DNA of 64,000 nt from Hygrophila difformis (GCA_030278955.1 JAOANR010000013.1:46164191-46228190); one strand, 5' to 3'; shown: positions 52,031 through 62,725, counted from the stretch's first letter. A program made the numbers and translations. The notes: a model not told the origin generated them from the letters alone.

Positions 52031-54346
52031 TCAACCATTCTCATAAGCATCATACCAAAATCCACCAAACTTCTGCAATTGCAATTTTTTTCGATCTCCA
52101 TGATTATTCAAATTCATTCCACCATTTTTATCCCTTAATGCTCCAAGCCATACTTCCGGTGGATCTTTTCCATTCAACTTAAATTTCCTTTTAGACCCAA
52201 AGTTTACAGTATCTATCCATTCAATATCTCCAGGGTCTTTACCATTAAGCTCACGAATATCCTGCACACAAGGTTGAATAACATTAATAGCATATAAAGC
52301 TTTAGAATCATCAGGATGTTCGACAGTATTAGAAAGATTGAAAGAAAGTTCTTCTCCATCAAATTCCAAAGTAAGAGTGCCTTTCTTCACATCAATCTTT
52401 ACTCCTGCAGTATACATAAAAGGTCTTCCCAACAAAAGAGGGGGTGGATTAAAGCAATGATCATCGTTCATATCCACAACATAGAAATCTACAGGAAATA
52501 TTGCATCATTAACTTGAACTAACACATCTTCTATCATACCATCCGGATAAGCATTTGATCTATCAGCAAGTTGAATAATAATTCCTGTTTCTTTCAATGG
52601 ACCTAGATTTAGGGAATTATATATTGATCTTGACATCACATTTATCGCAGCACCTAAATCTAACATGGCTTTGCTCACCTCTTTCGTTCCAATTTTGCAA
52701 AGAATTAGAAACATACCTGGATCACCTGTTTTGGGTGGGATTTTTCTTTTTATGACTGCAGATACACTCTCACCTGCTATTATATACTCATCTCCCCGAA
52801 GCTTCTTTTTGTTGGTGCACAATTCCTTCAAGAACTTTGCATACTTGGGGATTTGATTGATGGCTTCCAAAAGTGGAATGTTCAATTGAACTTTCTTGAA
52901 TATTTCAAGCATCTCTTTCTTTTTATCAACTTTTGGAGGCTTCTTTAACCTGTCGGGAAAAGGAGGTATTTTAGTTTGATATAAATGAATCCATTTAGAA
53001 TTTACCTTGTTAGAAGTTTCTGCCTCCTTTTCAATCTCCTTCTCAATTTGCTCTTCATTTTGTTCCTTTGACATTGGAGAAGGACCTTCAACTTCTTTTC
53101 CACTCCTCAAAATCATGGCACTGACATTCTTCGGGTTTGGCTCGGGTTGAGCTGGCCATTTTCCTTTCTCTCGAATTTGCCTAACTTCCTCAGACACTTG
53201 ATTGATTTGGCTTTGCAATTTTTCAATACTTGCCTTCGTGTCTTGTTGAAATTGCAAAGTTGATGTGGCCATGGATTTCACCAATTCTTCTAAAGATGGA
53301 CTTGAACTTGTTATAGCTTGAGGTGGTTGCCTTTCAAATTGACGAGGAGGGTGCACTTGTTGTGGTGCTGAAGATGGATGATTTTGTTGTTGATGTTGAT
53401 TGCCATACCGAAGATTTGGATGGTCTCTCCAACCTGGATTGTAGGTATTGGAATATGGATTGTACTGTGGACGCCAATTGGAATATTCAAGTGCATTCAC
53501 ATCCACCGGTGTATCTTCTTGGAGAGTTGGGCATGCATCAGTTGGATGTTCAATACTTGTGCAAATGCCACATGCCTTCACCTGGACAGTTGGCTTTATA
53601 TTTCCTGTGGCCATCTTACGAACAAAGCTTGTCAACTCTGAAAGTTGTTGTTGCATTATTTGCATTGAAGAATCACTTGGCATATTGGTTGGCATTGCAT
53701 CCCTTGTGCCAAATTGTTGGGTATTCTCTGCCATTCGATCAATCAACTCCCAGGCTTGTGTTAGAGTCTTATTGACCAAAGCTCCTCCACTTGCAGCATC
53801 AATGATGTTCCTGTCCATCAACAACAAACCATCATAGAAGTATTGAATTAACAATTGGGGTGGGATTTGATGTTGAGGACATTTAATTATAAGCCTGTTA
53901 AACCGCTCCCAGTATTCATGGAGCGTTTCACCTGATTGTTGTTTGATGCCACATATTTCCTTCCTCAAATTTGCAGCTCTTGAGGCTGGGAAATACTTCT
54001 CCAAGAACTTTCTTTTCATGTCTGTCCAAGTTGTAATGCTACCTGCTGGGAGATAATAGAGCCAATCTTTTGCACTCCCTTTCAATGAGAATGGAAATGC
54101 CCTCAATTTGATTTGTTCATCTGTAACTCCAGGGGGCTTCATGCTTGAACATACCACATCAAATTCCTGGAGATGTTTGTGAGGCTCTTCACCTGCAAGA
54201 CCATTAAATTCAGGCAACAAATGGATCAATCCAGATTTTAATTCAAAGGGAGTTTCATCATCAATTGTAGGAAATGTAATGCATAAAGGCTGCTGTGTTA
54301 AGTCAGGAGCAGCCAACTCCCTCAATGTGCGGTTATCTTCAGCCAT
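52031..54346 (-). CDS. Athila-like Gag with protease-like C-terminal region
   Basis: 771 residues, open from ATG 54346 to 52031. The Retrotrans_gag domain lies at about 55-190 (FNGLAGEEPHKHLQEFDVVC, AFPFSLKGSAKDWLYYLPAG, KRKFLEKYFPASRAANLRKE, SGETLHEYWERFNRLIIKCP). A Cys/His-containing CGICTSIEHPTDACP follows, unlike a standard CCHC knuckle but typical of Athila. The aspartic protease fold runs about 560-680: MLDLGAAINVMSRSIYNSL (active-site D-x-G-A with Ala where Ser/Thr is common) and PPLLLGRPFMYTAGVKIDV. Nothing of RT follows. Gag normally forms the particle; this element would need RT and integrase from a partner. The frame is intact apart from the split described next. Confidence 0.92.
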   Translation of the reverse strand: MAEDNRTLRELAAPDLTQQPLCITFPTIDDETPFELKSGLIHLLPEFNGLAGEEPHKHLQEFDVVCSSMKPPGVTDEQIKLRAFPFSLKGSAKDWLYYLPAGSITTWTDMKRKFLEKYFPASRAANLRKEICGIKQQSGETLHEYWERFNRLIIKCPQHQIPPQLLIQYFYDGLLLMDRNIIDAASGGALVNKTLTQAWELIDRMAENTQQFGTRDAMPTNMPSDSSMQIMQQQLSELTSFVRKMATGNIKPTVQVKACGICTSIEHPTDACPTLQEDTPVDVNALEYSNWRPQYNPYSNTYNPGWRDHPNLRYGNQHQQQNHPSSAPQQVHPPRQFERQPPQAITSSSPSLEELVKSMATSTLQFQQDTKASIEKLQSQINQVSEEVRQIREKGKWPAQPEPNPKNVSAMILRSGKEVEGPSPMSKEQNEEQIEKEIEKEAETSNKVNSKWIHLYQTKIPPFPDRLKKPPKVDKKKEMLEIFKKVQLNIPLLEAINQIPKYAKFLKELCTNKKKLRGDEYIIAGESVSAVIKRKIPPKTGDPGMFLILCKIGTKEVSKAMLDLGAAINVMSRSIYNSLNLGPLKETGIIIQLADRSNAYPDGMIEDVLVQVNDAIFPVDFYVVDMNDDHCFNPPPLLLGRPFMYTAGVKIDVKKGTLTLEFDGEELSFNLSNTVEHPDDSKALYAINVIQPCVQDIRELNGKDPGDIEWIDTVNFGSKRKFKLNGKDPPEVWLGALRDKNGGMNLNNHGDRKKLQLQKFGGFWYDAYENG

Positions 54347-54555
54347 GACAATGTTTTTTTTTCTTCTAAAGATTCTGTATCACTTCCTTCACTACTGGAA
54401 CTAGAAGTGTCCAGCTCTGTAGCCAATGACAAACCAGGAGTTGATGTAGAAACTTTAGATTTTTTTCTTAACTTGGCTTCCCTTGTCAATCTACGAGCTG
54501 TCTTCTCAATCTCTGGATCAAATATCAACTCACCTGTACGAGAAGAACGAGGCAT
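54322..54555 (-). CDS. N-terminal piece of the same gag, in another frame
   Basis: Starts at ATG 54555 (MPRSSRTGELIFDPEIEKTA) and carries the basic/Ser-rich Athila gag N terminus. It runs into a run of nine A (54362-54354, plus-strand T), after which the downstream gag frame is offset by one. Either a one-base slip in the homopolymer broke gag in two, or the run serves as a slippage site joining the two frames. Confidence 0.7.
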   Translation of the reverse strand: MPRSSRTGELIFDPEIEKTARRLTREAKLRKKSKVSTSTPGLSLATELDTSSSSSEGSDTESLEEKKTLSWLKITAH

Positions 54556-54627
54556 AAACAAGGAAAATACCAATTAAAACTAAAAAGATAAAAAAAATAT
54601 CACAGAATGTAGTAGTTGAACGCCAAT

Positions 54628-54644
54628 CCCCGGCAACGGCGCCA
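54628..54644 (-). promoter_or_regulatory. primer-binding site (Asp-tRNA type)
   Basis: TGGCGCCGTTGCCGGGG on the minus strand, 5 nt after the LTR end at 54650. Typical of Athila/Tat gypsy elements; would prime minus-strand DNA synthesis. Confidence 0.9.
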
Positions 54645-54649
54645 AAATT

Positions 54650-56081
54650 TGGCAGCTTGTCGTATAGCTGCAAAAGATAATTTAATTCCTGTATCACCAA
54701 GCACAAAATAAATATAGTATAGCGGTGACAAGGGTCGAGTCCTCAGGGATTGGAATACCACATTCTCATAATATTTACAATATTTAAAGGGGGGGTTTTG
54801 TATTTTGAGAACAAGAAAATGATAACAAAAACTAAAAACTAAGTAATTCTACAAACTATGAAAATGATGAGTGAGGTCAAGAACATAAATTTAAAACAAA
54901 GTATTGGAATTAAAAACCTCTAGTTCAAAGATTGATTTGGAATGGCATTTGGATAAGATCATCGATGCATAAACATTGTGCCAATTGATAAACCAGTTAT
55001 AGTTGTCAGGTCCGCTTAGACAACCAACTTTTCCTTTCAGTTTAGACAATTAAGGTACGCCCGTTAATTGCCCCTAATCAAACTAACACTCCTAGGTACG
55101 CCCGTAGAAGATGTTGTTCAATTGCATTATAATCTAGAAAAGCCCGATTCGAACCAATTACTACCTACGCGGAGTAATTCACAATTCGATTACACAATTC
55201 CCCGGGAAGGAACTAATCAATCCGGTTGCCACCTATTCAATTCAAGTACAATTACGGATACCCAAATTGAATTGGCAATCAATTATCAAACTAGACAAAT
55301 ATTTGGGCCCTAAACATTCATCCAATTCAACAATAGTAAACCTTAAACATAGAAATTGCATAAATACCAACAAACATCAAGTTTCATAGTTCACAAATTA
55401 CATCATCTCACAAATTCCAAAAGCCATTCTTAATCAAGTCTTTAAACTAGAGAAAATGAAAAACTACTCTAAATCCATAGAAAAGAAAACAAATGTAAAG
55501 AAGAGATTTTACAACCAAACCAAGAGAAGAGATGAGGATGGATGAGTTTTCTTCCTTTCTCTTCTTCTTCTTCTTCTTCTCCTCTCTTTCTCTCTTCCTT
55601 CCTCTCTTCTCTTTTTCTCTTCCTCTTTTCTTGTTAGTGGTGAGCCTTCCGTCTCTTTCTTTTTATTGCTCTTCTTTCTTTCTTCTTCTAGTTGTTGTGT
55701 CCCTTTCATTCTTTGTTCTTTTCCTTCTTTTAGTTGTTGTGTCCCTTTCATTCTTTGTTCTTTTCCTTCTTTTTCTTCTCCTATTTTTGTTCTTTTTCTT
55801 CTCTTTCTTCTCCTACTCTTGTGCATGGTCCCTATCTTCAATTATGTAATGGCTTGGGCCCATGGACTTGGGTCTTCTACCTAGTCATGGCCATGACTAG
55901 GGAAGTCATGGTTGCATGTCATTTTCTTTCTTTCTTTCTTCCACTTTGCTCTAATTATTCCATTGCTATGCCATTTTCCTACAAACAACAAAACAAACAC
56001 AACAAGAGTAAAGTGCTACCAAAATCACCATAAAATCATCCAAAATATATATCATTAACAAACACAAAATTCACACTATCA
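54650..56081 (-). repeat. LTR (upstream, promoter copy in element sense)
   Basis: 1,432 bp, nearly identical to 47077-48509: by eye one G in the G-run (54789-54795) is missing and one A/G substitution lies at about 54945 against 47373. Confidence 0.95.
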
Positions 56082-56086
56082 AAATG

Positions 56087-57835
56087 GAATATCCAAATAT
56101 TTCTGGATCCAACCTCCAACATTTAATTTCCCTTTCAAATGGAGTAAATTTCTCTAACGATTCACATCCTCTCACGTGGGAAAAAACATTACAATTTCTT
56201 TTGGGGTACCGTATTTTATGTGGGGATAGTTAGTATTTAATATAGTGGTAGATTAATATTTAAAGTAAGGATAAATTAGTAATTTATGTAATGTGATTGT
56301 AATGTATTTGAATTTTTAATTGATTTATTTATGTGTGATGTGATAGTTGTGTGTTTCAAATTTTAATATACTACTTATTTATTAATGTGATGTAATAGTA
56401 GTGGGTTTGGTAATTAAAGTATGTAATATATTTTCTAAAAGCGAAATGTGACAACTGTAATAAAACGGAACAAAAAGCAAATTATGTACATGCTTCTCAA
56501 AAAATAAAATTATGTACTCCTCTGTCTCACTAATTTTACATATGAGAGGGTTTGATTTTGTTTTTCTGAAGTGTAATTTAAGTACTTCATTTAACAACCG
56601 CAAGGATGAGGATGATGTTTTATGAATATCAGGTCAGTGTAATTGGGTCTAAGACAAATTGAATAGTGAGTAGTCTTTTCAAGCCAGCAAAATTTGGGCT
56701 ATAAAATTGGCGGCCCAATTCAACAATAAAAGCAATAATAGTACTTATAATACATGGCCTAAAATGCCAGCAATAACAATGGGCCGAGTTAAGGAGAACA
56801 TATAACTGAAGAGTGGAGCATATAAAAATTTAAAAGAAAACCATACCCACACACGATATATATAAACCACACAAACACAAAAAATATGACCTCCAGTTTC
56901 CTTGTGTTCACCATTTTCCATTCCTCATTTCCTTATACGCTGGCGTTACGGGTAGCATTATAGTAGTATATTGCTACATAGGATATACAATCATATAACG
57001 AGAAGGGTAAGCTAGCTAGCTGTTGCATAATCTTGAATTAGTATCACACAACATATATATAGAAGTAGTAGTATAAAATAAAATCATGTGAATGTGCAGA
57101 CGACAGCGGGATCAAAGAAGAAGCTAATTAGAGGGAGAGCCCGCAACCGACGGAAAACGTGGGATTAATTGGCCACCACCATTGAAGTAGTATATATTAA
57201 GACTGGGTTGCATATATACATAAAGGGGAGCATGCAATTTGCAAATGCAGGGGAAAAAAAAAAGTGATTGTAGTGGGGAATTGTTGTTCCCTTCATCAAG
57301 TGTCAATGTCATGCATTGCCCGGGGCCTGCCTAGCTATCTAGCTTAGCTCTCATCTTTTTCATCACATGCACCAAATTTAATTTCAGGACAATAATTATA
57401 ATTCCATTGTTGGTCTTTCCTTTTCTTTCTATATGCTAATTGCTATTCATAGAACGCAATTAACTTAAATCTCTCTAATAAGTATATATGCATGGCAGCA
57501 TGGGATCGATCGCATATCATTCACGAAATTTAATTTGCCCAATTTAACTACAACTAATCATTTCAACAACTAACGATTTTATTCCAAAACTGAAATCATC
57601 AAGTATTGAATGCAATTAAACCACCGCCCAAATGCTGCAGTAATATTGCCCTGAATTGCTGAATATATATATATATATATATAATCGTAATTAAAAATGG
57701 GGTTCAAGTACCCAACTAGGAAAAAAAGTAAAACGAAAATTGACTGATACCAAATCCACCACCGACAATAGCCCGTTTGCCAATACCCGTGACCAATTTG
57801 AAATATATTACAGAGTTAATTTACTGATAATTGTA
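56087..57835. other. spacer, no gene seen
   Basis: AT-rich intergenic DNA. Holds an (AT)n microsatellite at about 57664-57684 and a small hairpin GGGAA-loop-TTCCC near 57275-57292. No open frame of note. The sequence left of 47,072 and right of 56,087 was contiguous before the LTR element inserted. Confidence 0.5.
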
Positions 57836-58090
57836 CTCCAATTTTTTTAAATGTTACGTCTTGACTTTCTTTTTACTGTTCATTGTAGCACATTGACTTC
57901 TATTTTTCTTATCTTTATAGAAGACAAATATAGGCAAGTGATATCTTATTGGATTCATCTTATCTTGGAGTTTTTAAATATTAAATTTTTAGAATTTTTA
58001 CTTGTACCAAATTTGAGTTATTAATCGTTGAAAATGTGCATTGGCATACGTGCAATAAGAAGTGTAACCTTTAAAAAAATACGGAGGAAG
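57836..58090. mobile_element. Stowaway-like MITE, diverged
   Basis: About 255 bp from CTCCAATTTTTTTAAATG to its imperfect inverted copy TTTAAAAAAATACGGAGGAAG, TA on each side; interior words shared with the other copies. Confidence 0.75.
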
Positions 58091-58152
58091 TACTACACTA
58101 AATGGTAGTACCATGTTCAGGAAACAAGCTAGATATACTCATATACATCAAG

Positions 58153-58684
58153 GTTGTTAAGATCGGGATTCCATATGAGATCGTTTTTCTCTTTGCAAGA
58201 TCGGGATCGTAGGATCGAATCGAGATCCTAAGATCTTACGAAATTGCAATTATGGATAAACTCAACTATGCGTACTAACAGTAAAAACATTATTTCGTGT
58301 GTTAATGAATCTTGCAAGTTAATTAATACAATACAAAAACATTACAATTAAACACAAAATATTTCCACATACATATATATTATGTTTTTTTACACATCAT
58401 ACATAAGGAGTACAACTTTTTAAGTTTAAAAATAAAGAAAATAAGTTACTTTGATCCCAACTTGTAAAATCCTACAAAAATTTTATACGTTTAATAGGGT
58501 ATGATCGTAAGATTGTAGAAGCCTTTAAGGGAGTATGACTATAAGATCGTAAGATTCTACGATTAGGATCGGGTTCTTATCCAGATCTTACTAATTTTAA
58601 GATCCTACAAGGATCGGGATCGTTTTAGAGATGTGTGATCGTAAAATCGTAAGATCCTAAGATTAGGATCGGGATCTTAACAAC
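58153..58684. mobile_element. inverted-repeat element with GATC/CTAAGATC subterminal words
   Basis: Ends GTTGTTAAGATC (left) and GATCTTAACAAC (right), 12-bp perfect inverted repeat over 532 bp. Near both ends there are many variants of AAGATCGTAGGATCGGGATC. No coding. I found no convincing target duplication, so the superfamily is open (hAT- or Mutator-like MITE). Confidence 0.65.
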
Positions 58685-59448
58685 TATAATATACATATAC
58701 CATAAAAGATTGAGCATATTTGTTTGCAATCCGTACTACTATAAGACAACACTACGTGATCTGATTTTTTGGTGCATGAATGTGTAAATAGGCTATAATA
58801 CTGCTACAAATAAATATTACTATAACCAGAAAAGCTACATATATGCGGAGTAATCCAGATCTAATTATCCTATTGTACATTCTGCCCGCATTCCAAGTAA
58901 TTCCGATTACACAATTCGCCCTTTCCGACCACATTAATATTCCAGTCGCCTTGATTTTATATACGTAATACTTTTTCTTTATAAATGCGGTAGATTCTCT
59001 CTCTACAAAAATAAATTGAAAACATTAAATAAAGAGGCACGTTAGCTATCTTGCAAACATATTTACTACTCCAGGAATTCAATGCAATACTGCGCTGTCT
59101 TTAAACCAGACACCAAACCAATCCCATTTCACTGAAAATATTTCCCACAGAGAATATGTAGAGTAGTAGTAACTAGTAATAATAGAATGGACCCATACCA
59201 TATGCAGAGAAGGGGTCTGAAGTTGGGACCCCAACAAACATCATGGTCACATGGTAATGCCAAGAGATATTCTCTATTTCAGATTTTGAGATATAGGGGA
59301 GAGGGATCACTGATCAGGGTTTTATCATCATCTCATCTCGACTTTCAATATTTTCCCTTGTACTAACTATAATACATACCCAAAAGCTGTTTATGTAGCT
59401 CTCAAAAATTAAATTTCATTGATACTTGCTATCTTAATTACACCCACC
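58685..59448. other. spacer upstream of the alpha-xylosidase-like fragment
   Basis: No gene seen. May include the promoter the GH31 copy was duplicated with. Confidence 0.4.
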
Positions 59449-60324
59449 ATGTTGTCTACTTTTCTGAGGCTTATACTGGTGGTGGTCTTGGTTCTATGTT
59501 GTCTGCAAGATGAATTAGCTTCAGCGAGCAGCGGTGTCAATCCCAGCAAAATTGGGAAAGGCTACCGTTTGATCTCCATTCAACAGTCCTCCAATGGCGA
59601 ACTCGTGGGCCATCTCCAAGTGATGGAGAATACCAACATTTATGGCTCTGATATCCCCCTCTTGCAGCTCTTCTTCAACTAAGTTTCTCTCCCAGTCCAG
59701 AATCCAGATTCAAAAACACAAACTTTTTTCTTACACCGCATTTAATGTTAGTGCAGGCACGAAGCCGGCAGCCGTTTGCGCGTTCACATTACTGATGCTG
59801 AAAAGCAGAGGTTGGAGGTTCCGTACAATCTTCTACCCAGAGAAATTAAGCCCTCCATTAAGAAAACAGAGAGTTGGTCCATCCAAAGAACCTCCTCCCA
59901 CAGCTCGGGAAAGGACCTAATCTTTTCTTACAAAGCAGACCCTTTCAGTTTCTCCGTCAATAGAAAATCAAATGGCGAGACCCTTTTCGACACCAGCTCC
60001 GAGGAATCCGACCCTCGCACTAGCTTGGTCTTTAAGGATCAATACATCGAAATCTCCACGAAGCTGCCTAAAGATGCATCCTTGTACGGATTGGGGGAAA
60101 ACACTCAGCCCCATGGGATTAAACTCTACCCAAACGATCCCTACACACTTTACACTACGGACATCTCGGCCATTAACCTCAATGCCGACCTCTACGGATC
60201 GCATCCTGTTTATATGGACTTGAGGAATAGTGCAGGGCGGGGGGCCTCTGCTCTCGCGGTGCTGCTTCTCAACAGTAATGGGATGGATGTGTTCTACAGA
60301 GGGTTCTGGATAGCTAACACCTAG
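59449..60324 (+). pseudogene. truncated alpha-xylosidase (GH31, XYL1-like), N-terminal part only
   Basis: Wall xyloglucan alpha-xylosidases of this family are about 900 residues and secreted. Here exon 1 (59449-59678) codes a signal peptide (FLRLILVVVLVLCCLQ) and the start of the N-terminal domain (IGKGYRLISIQQSSNGELVG, NIYGSDIPLLQLF). Exon 2 (59757-60324) continues with [40 protein letters not shown] and [16 protein letters not shown], then leaves the family and stops within six codons. The catalytic barrel with its Asp nucleophile is absent, and nothing like it follows in the window. The intron donor reads CTAAGT at 59679 where GTAAGT would restore phase with the acceptor at 59756, so splicing is probably broken too. 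Non-functional copy. Confidence 0.88.
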
Positions 60325-61439
60325 AATAGTAAGAACAGCGCTCAGAACAACATTTTGGATGAATCATCGGAATGATTTTGTGTTTCTGGCCTTCTGCTCC
60401 CATTATGCAGTGTTTACAGAGCTTTTAGGATGAAAATATGAGTCTGAATGACGAAGAATGCAAAGAACGGCTCTAAAAACCGAGTTCAGGAGGTTAGAAA
60501 ATTGCCCAATCGCGACTGTGGCGCGCCATGTGGCGCTCGGAAGGGGTTTCCGGCGCCACCGAGTTGATGCGGCGCATCTGCTGAATTTCTCCAGGATAGG
60601 CGCCAATGCGGCGCTCGAACATGATTTCCGGCGCCACCAAGCATGTGCGGCGCATCCTGGGAGATGTTTGCTTCCGAGATTTTTCCAAGTCCTGAGCCCG
60701 CGCATGGGTGGCGCTCCGAAGCCTTTTTAGGCGCCGCTATGCTGATGTGACACATCCTGGGCACATTTCAGTGTTGAAAAATCCGAATGTGACAATATTC
60801 ATGCTCCGAACATCATCGTTTCTTCATTTAAATGCCTGAAACATCATTGCAATGTATTTGATTTGCCAAAGTCTTATTAAAGTACATAAAACATGATAAA
60901 TTCAACTCTAATGAGCTCAATTTATCCATGATACCTAAGAAATATAAATCACCTGAAATATAACCTAAAAACATAAAATTAGGGTAACATGCATTCAATT
61001 TTAGACATATTTTAGTGCAATTTAAGCTCATTTAAATGTGGTTTTCACAGAGTGCATCAGTATAACAGTCCGAACTCTAAAATGCTAATTAAAAGTTTAA
61101 AAAAATATAAGTTCACCGTTTACAAGCTAAATACTTAATAAAACTAGAACTATTAGAAGCTCTTGGAATAAAATAAAACTACAGTTATAAATATATCGAC
61201 AATGATTCGAAAGCAAGTAAATTGAATTTTGATCTTGCTTGATTTTGTTACTCCAAGATAAATAACCTATAGAATAAGAAAATAACAAATTATATAATTG
61301 ATATTAAATATATAACAATGAAATAAAAAAAAAATTAAAAGTTTAAGACACTTGAAGTGAAGTTGAAAAGCAAAGAAATGAAGTGAGGGAAAAACAGAAA
61401 CGACGAAAAAGAACTAAAGAAGTTAAATGATCATATATA
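60325..61439. other. spacer after the GH31 fragment
   Basis: Apart from the GC-rich repeat listed separately, AT-rich sequence without a gene. Confidence 0.45.
60518..60775. repeat. GC-rich tandem repeat, about three diverged units
   Basis: Units of about 80-95 bp, each with GGCGCTCGGA/GAAC, then TTTCCGGCGCCACC, then GCGGCGCATC followed by CTGG/CTGA. Starts near 60530, 60608 and 60705; the third is the most diverged. On the minus strand it reads as repeated RRIN/SVAPETP-like peptides. Confidence 0.75.
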
Positions 61440-61477
61440 TATATATATAAATTTATATTTATTAAATATATATATAT

Positions 61478-61660
61478 AATACGGTTTGCCGTTTAATTTG
61501 GTTAAATTTTTTTCCTAACCAAACCTAAACCGCAAAACACGGTTTTTTTTAAAAAAAAACAAACCATAAATTTTAAACCGTAAAACAAACCAAACCTTCA
61601 AATTACGGTTTGGTTTACGGTTTGATCTGGCCTAGACCGCACTCTGAACACCCCTATTTA
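61478..61660. mobile_element. terminus of a hAT-like element
   Basis: Repeated ACGGTTTGG/CCAAACCGT words followed by an end GAACACCCCTA, whose complement TAGGGGTGTTC is a hAT-type terminus. No opposite end was found within the preceding 1 kb, so it is truncated or its other end has decayed. Confidence 0.5.
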
Positions 61661-61784
61661 GAACTTAGGGGAGTTTCAATTTCTGAATGGGGAGGTCTGC
61701 TGGTCGGTTCTCTTGGTTTCTGAAGATGGGATACAATTGGTATTATTACTTAAAGAATTTCCTGTCAAAAGTAGTTGAGTATTT

Positions 61785-62095
61785 ACCACTGATCGAATTT
61801 TGGAATGTCGTGATCAATCTGAAATTTGTTTGCATTCTGTGTGGATTTCAATGAGCATGTGTTCTGTTGAGATAAAGGGTAAATGTTGATCGAATGGTTG
61901 AACGGTTGAATGCCAAGAATCTGTCTGAGTTCTAAATTATTGTTGATCGAATGTGTTTTATTTGCAATCTGAAATTGTTGATCGAATGTGTTTTGTTTGC
62001 AATCTGAAATTTAATCGAATGTGTTGAGATAAAGATAAAGAGAAAACGTTGATCGAATGTGTTTTGTGTACAATCTGAAATTTAATCTTTCTGAT
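61785..62095. repeat. direct repeats of GATCGAATGTGTTTTGTTTGCAATCTGAA type
   Basis: Copies or part-copies near 61792 (diverged), 61943, 61979, 62020 and 62050. They directly precede the ORF at 62118, so they may belong to its 5' leader. Confidence 0.75.
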
Positions 62096-62117
62096 TAAAT
62101 TCCTTGAAATTTTCAGC

Positions 62118-62521
62118 ATGCCAGACTCAGCCTTACCAATCTCACCTGAGGATGATTCAAATATAAAATTGGCGGCCGCCAATGATGCGGCAGAACCGGC
62201 TGCTCAATCTGCTCTTGACGCGATCAAAGGGTATCTTTTAAAGGTCAACACATTCGCCAACCAAGATACTACCAAGAAGGACACTATGTCTGTCCTCACC
62301 CACACTGTGCTATTGCTTAAGGTTGCTCAAGATAACTCAATCAAAGTCGCGGAGGAAGCATCTAAAGCCTATTTTGCTGCCAGAAGGGCAACCGGTGCAC
62401 GTAAAGGTATGGTGGATTTTTTCAAGGGCTGTAAAGTTAGTTGATCCTGAGGTTGCGAAACCATATCTTATGAGAATGGAGATCGAGGCGGAAAAAGCTT
62501 AGAAAATTGCAGCAGACTTAG
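62118..62521 (+). pseudogene. unrecognised Ala-rich ORF, probably frame-shifted near the end
   Basis: From ATG 62118 it runs 108 residues: MPDSALPISPEDDSNIKLAA, then a helical Ala/Lys-rich body (AAQSALDAIKGYLLKVNTFA, LLLKVAQDNSIKVAEEASKA) to a stop at 62442-62444. In a different frame the following sequence is also well formed (AVKLVDPEVAKPYLMRMEIE up to a TAG near 62500), the shift falling at the T-run at 62417-62422. Together this suggests a ~125-residue soluble helical protein with one frameshift. I know no family for it. It is set between two repeat arrays. Confidence 0.4.
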
Positions 62522-62524
62522 GAG

Positions 62525-62725
62525 TGACTGCTCTTGTTTCCATGACTGATGCCGCGACCATGACTGATGCTTTTTAGAACTCTTGCTTCAATTACTGATG
62601 CTTTTCAGAACTCTTGCTTCCATGACTGATGCTTTGATGCTTTTCGGAACTCTTGCTTCCATGACTGATGCTTTTTACAACTCTTGCTTCCATGTCTAAT
62701 ATTGCTTTTCAGAACCGTTCGAAAC
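62525..62725. repeat. about five imperfect repeats of CTCTTGCTTCCATGACTGAT
   Basis: Unit about 32-40 bp: CTCTTGCTTCCATGACTGAT followed by GCTTTT(C/T)AGAA. Copies start near 62532, 62580, 62608, 62648 and 62682. Confidence 0.85.

Larger units (their letters stand above)
47077..56081 (-). mobile_element. Athila-type non-autonomous LTR retrotransposon (gag-only), very young
   Basis: 9,005 bp, transcribed on the minus strand. LTRs 47077-48509 (3' LTR in element sense) and 54650-56081 (5' LTR); target duplication AAATG at 47072-47076 and 56082-56086. Primer site TGGCGCCGTTGCCGGGG (54644-54628 minus), the Asp-tRNA type usual in Athila/Tat gypsy elements, starts 5 nt after the LTR. Polypurine tract GGTGTGGGGGAAT (about 48525-48512 minus) abuts the other LTR. 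The only coding is gag plus a protease-like region; RT, RNase H and integrase are absent, replaced by about 3.5 kb of non-coding sequence. LTRs differ by one substitution and one G-run length change, so it inserted very recently. It fits the published TR-GAG class of gag-only elements. Confidence 0.95.

Noticed and set aside
52316..52522. Small plus-strand frame inside the retroelement
   Set aside because: Antisense to the protease-like part of gag; no independent support.
53323..53837. Plus-strand open frames of 87-150 codons
   Set aside because: Antisense to the Athila-like gag, which is well supported on the minus strand.
57240..57340. Possible microRNA precursor hairpin
   Set aside because: Only a 5-bp stem was found and no mature miRNA sequence I know is present.
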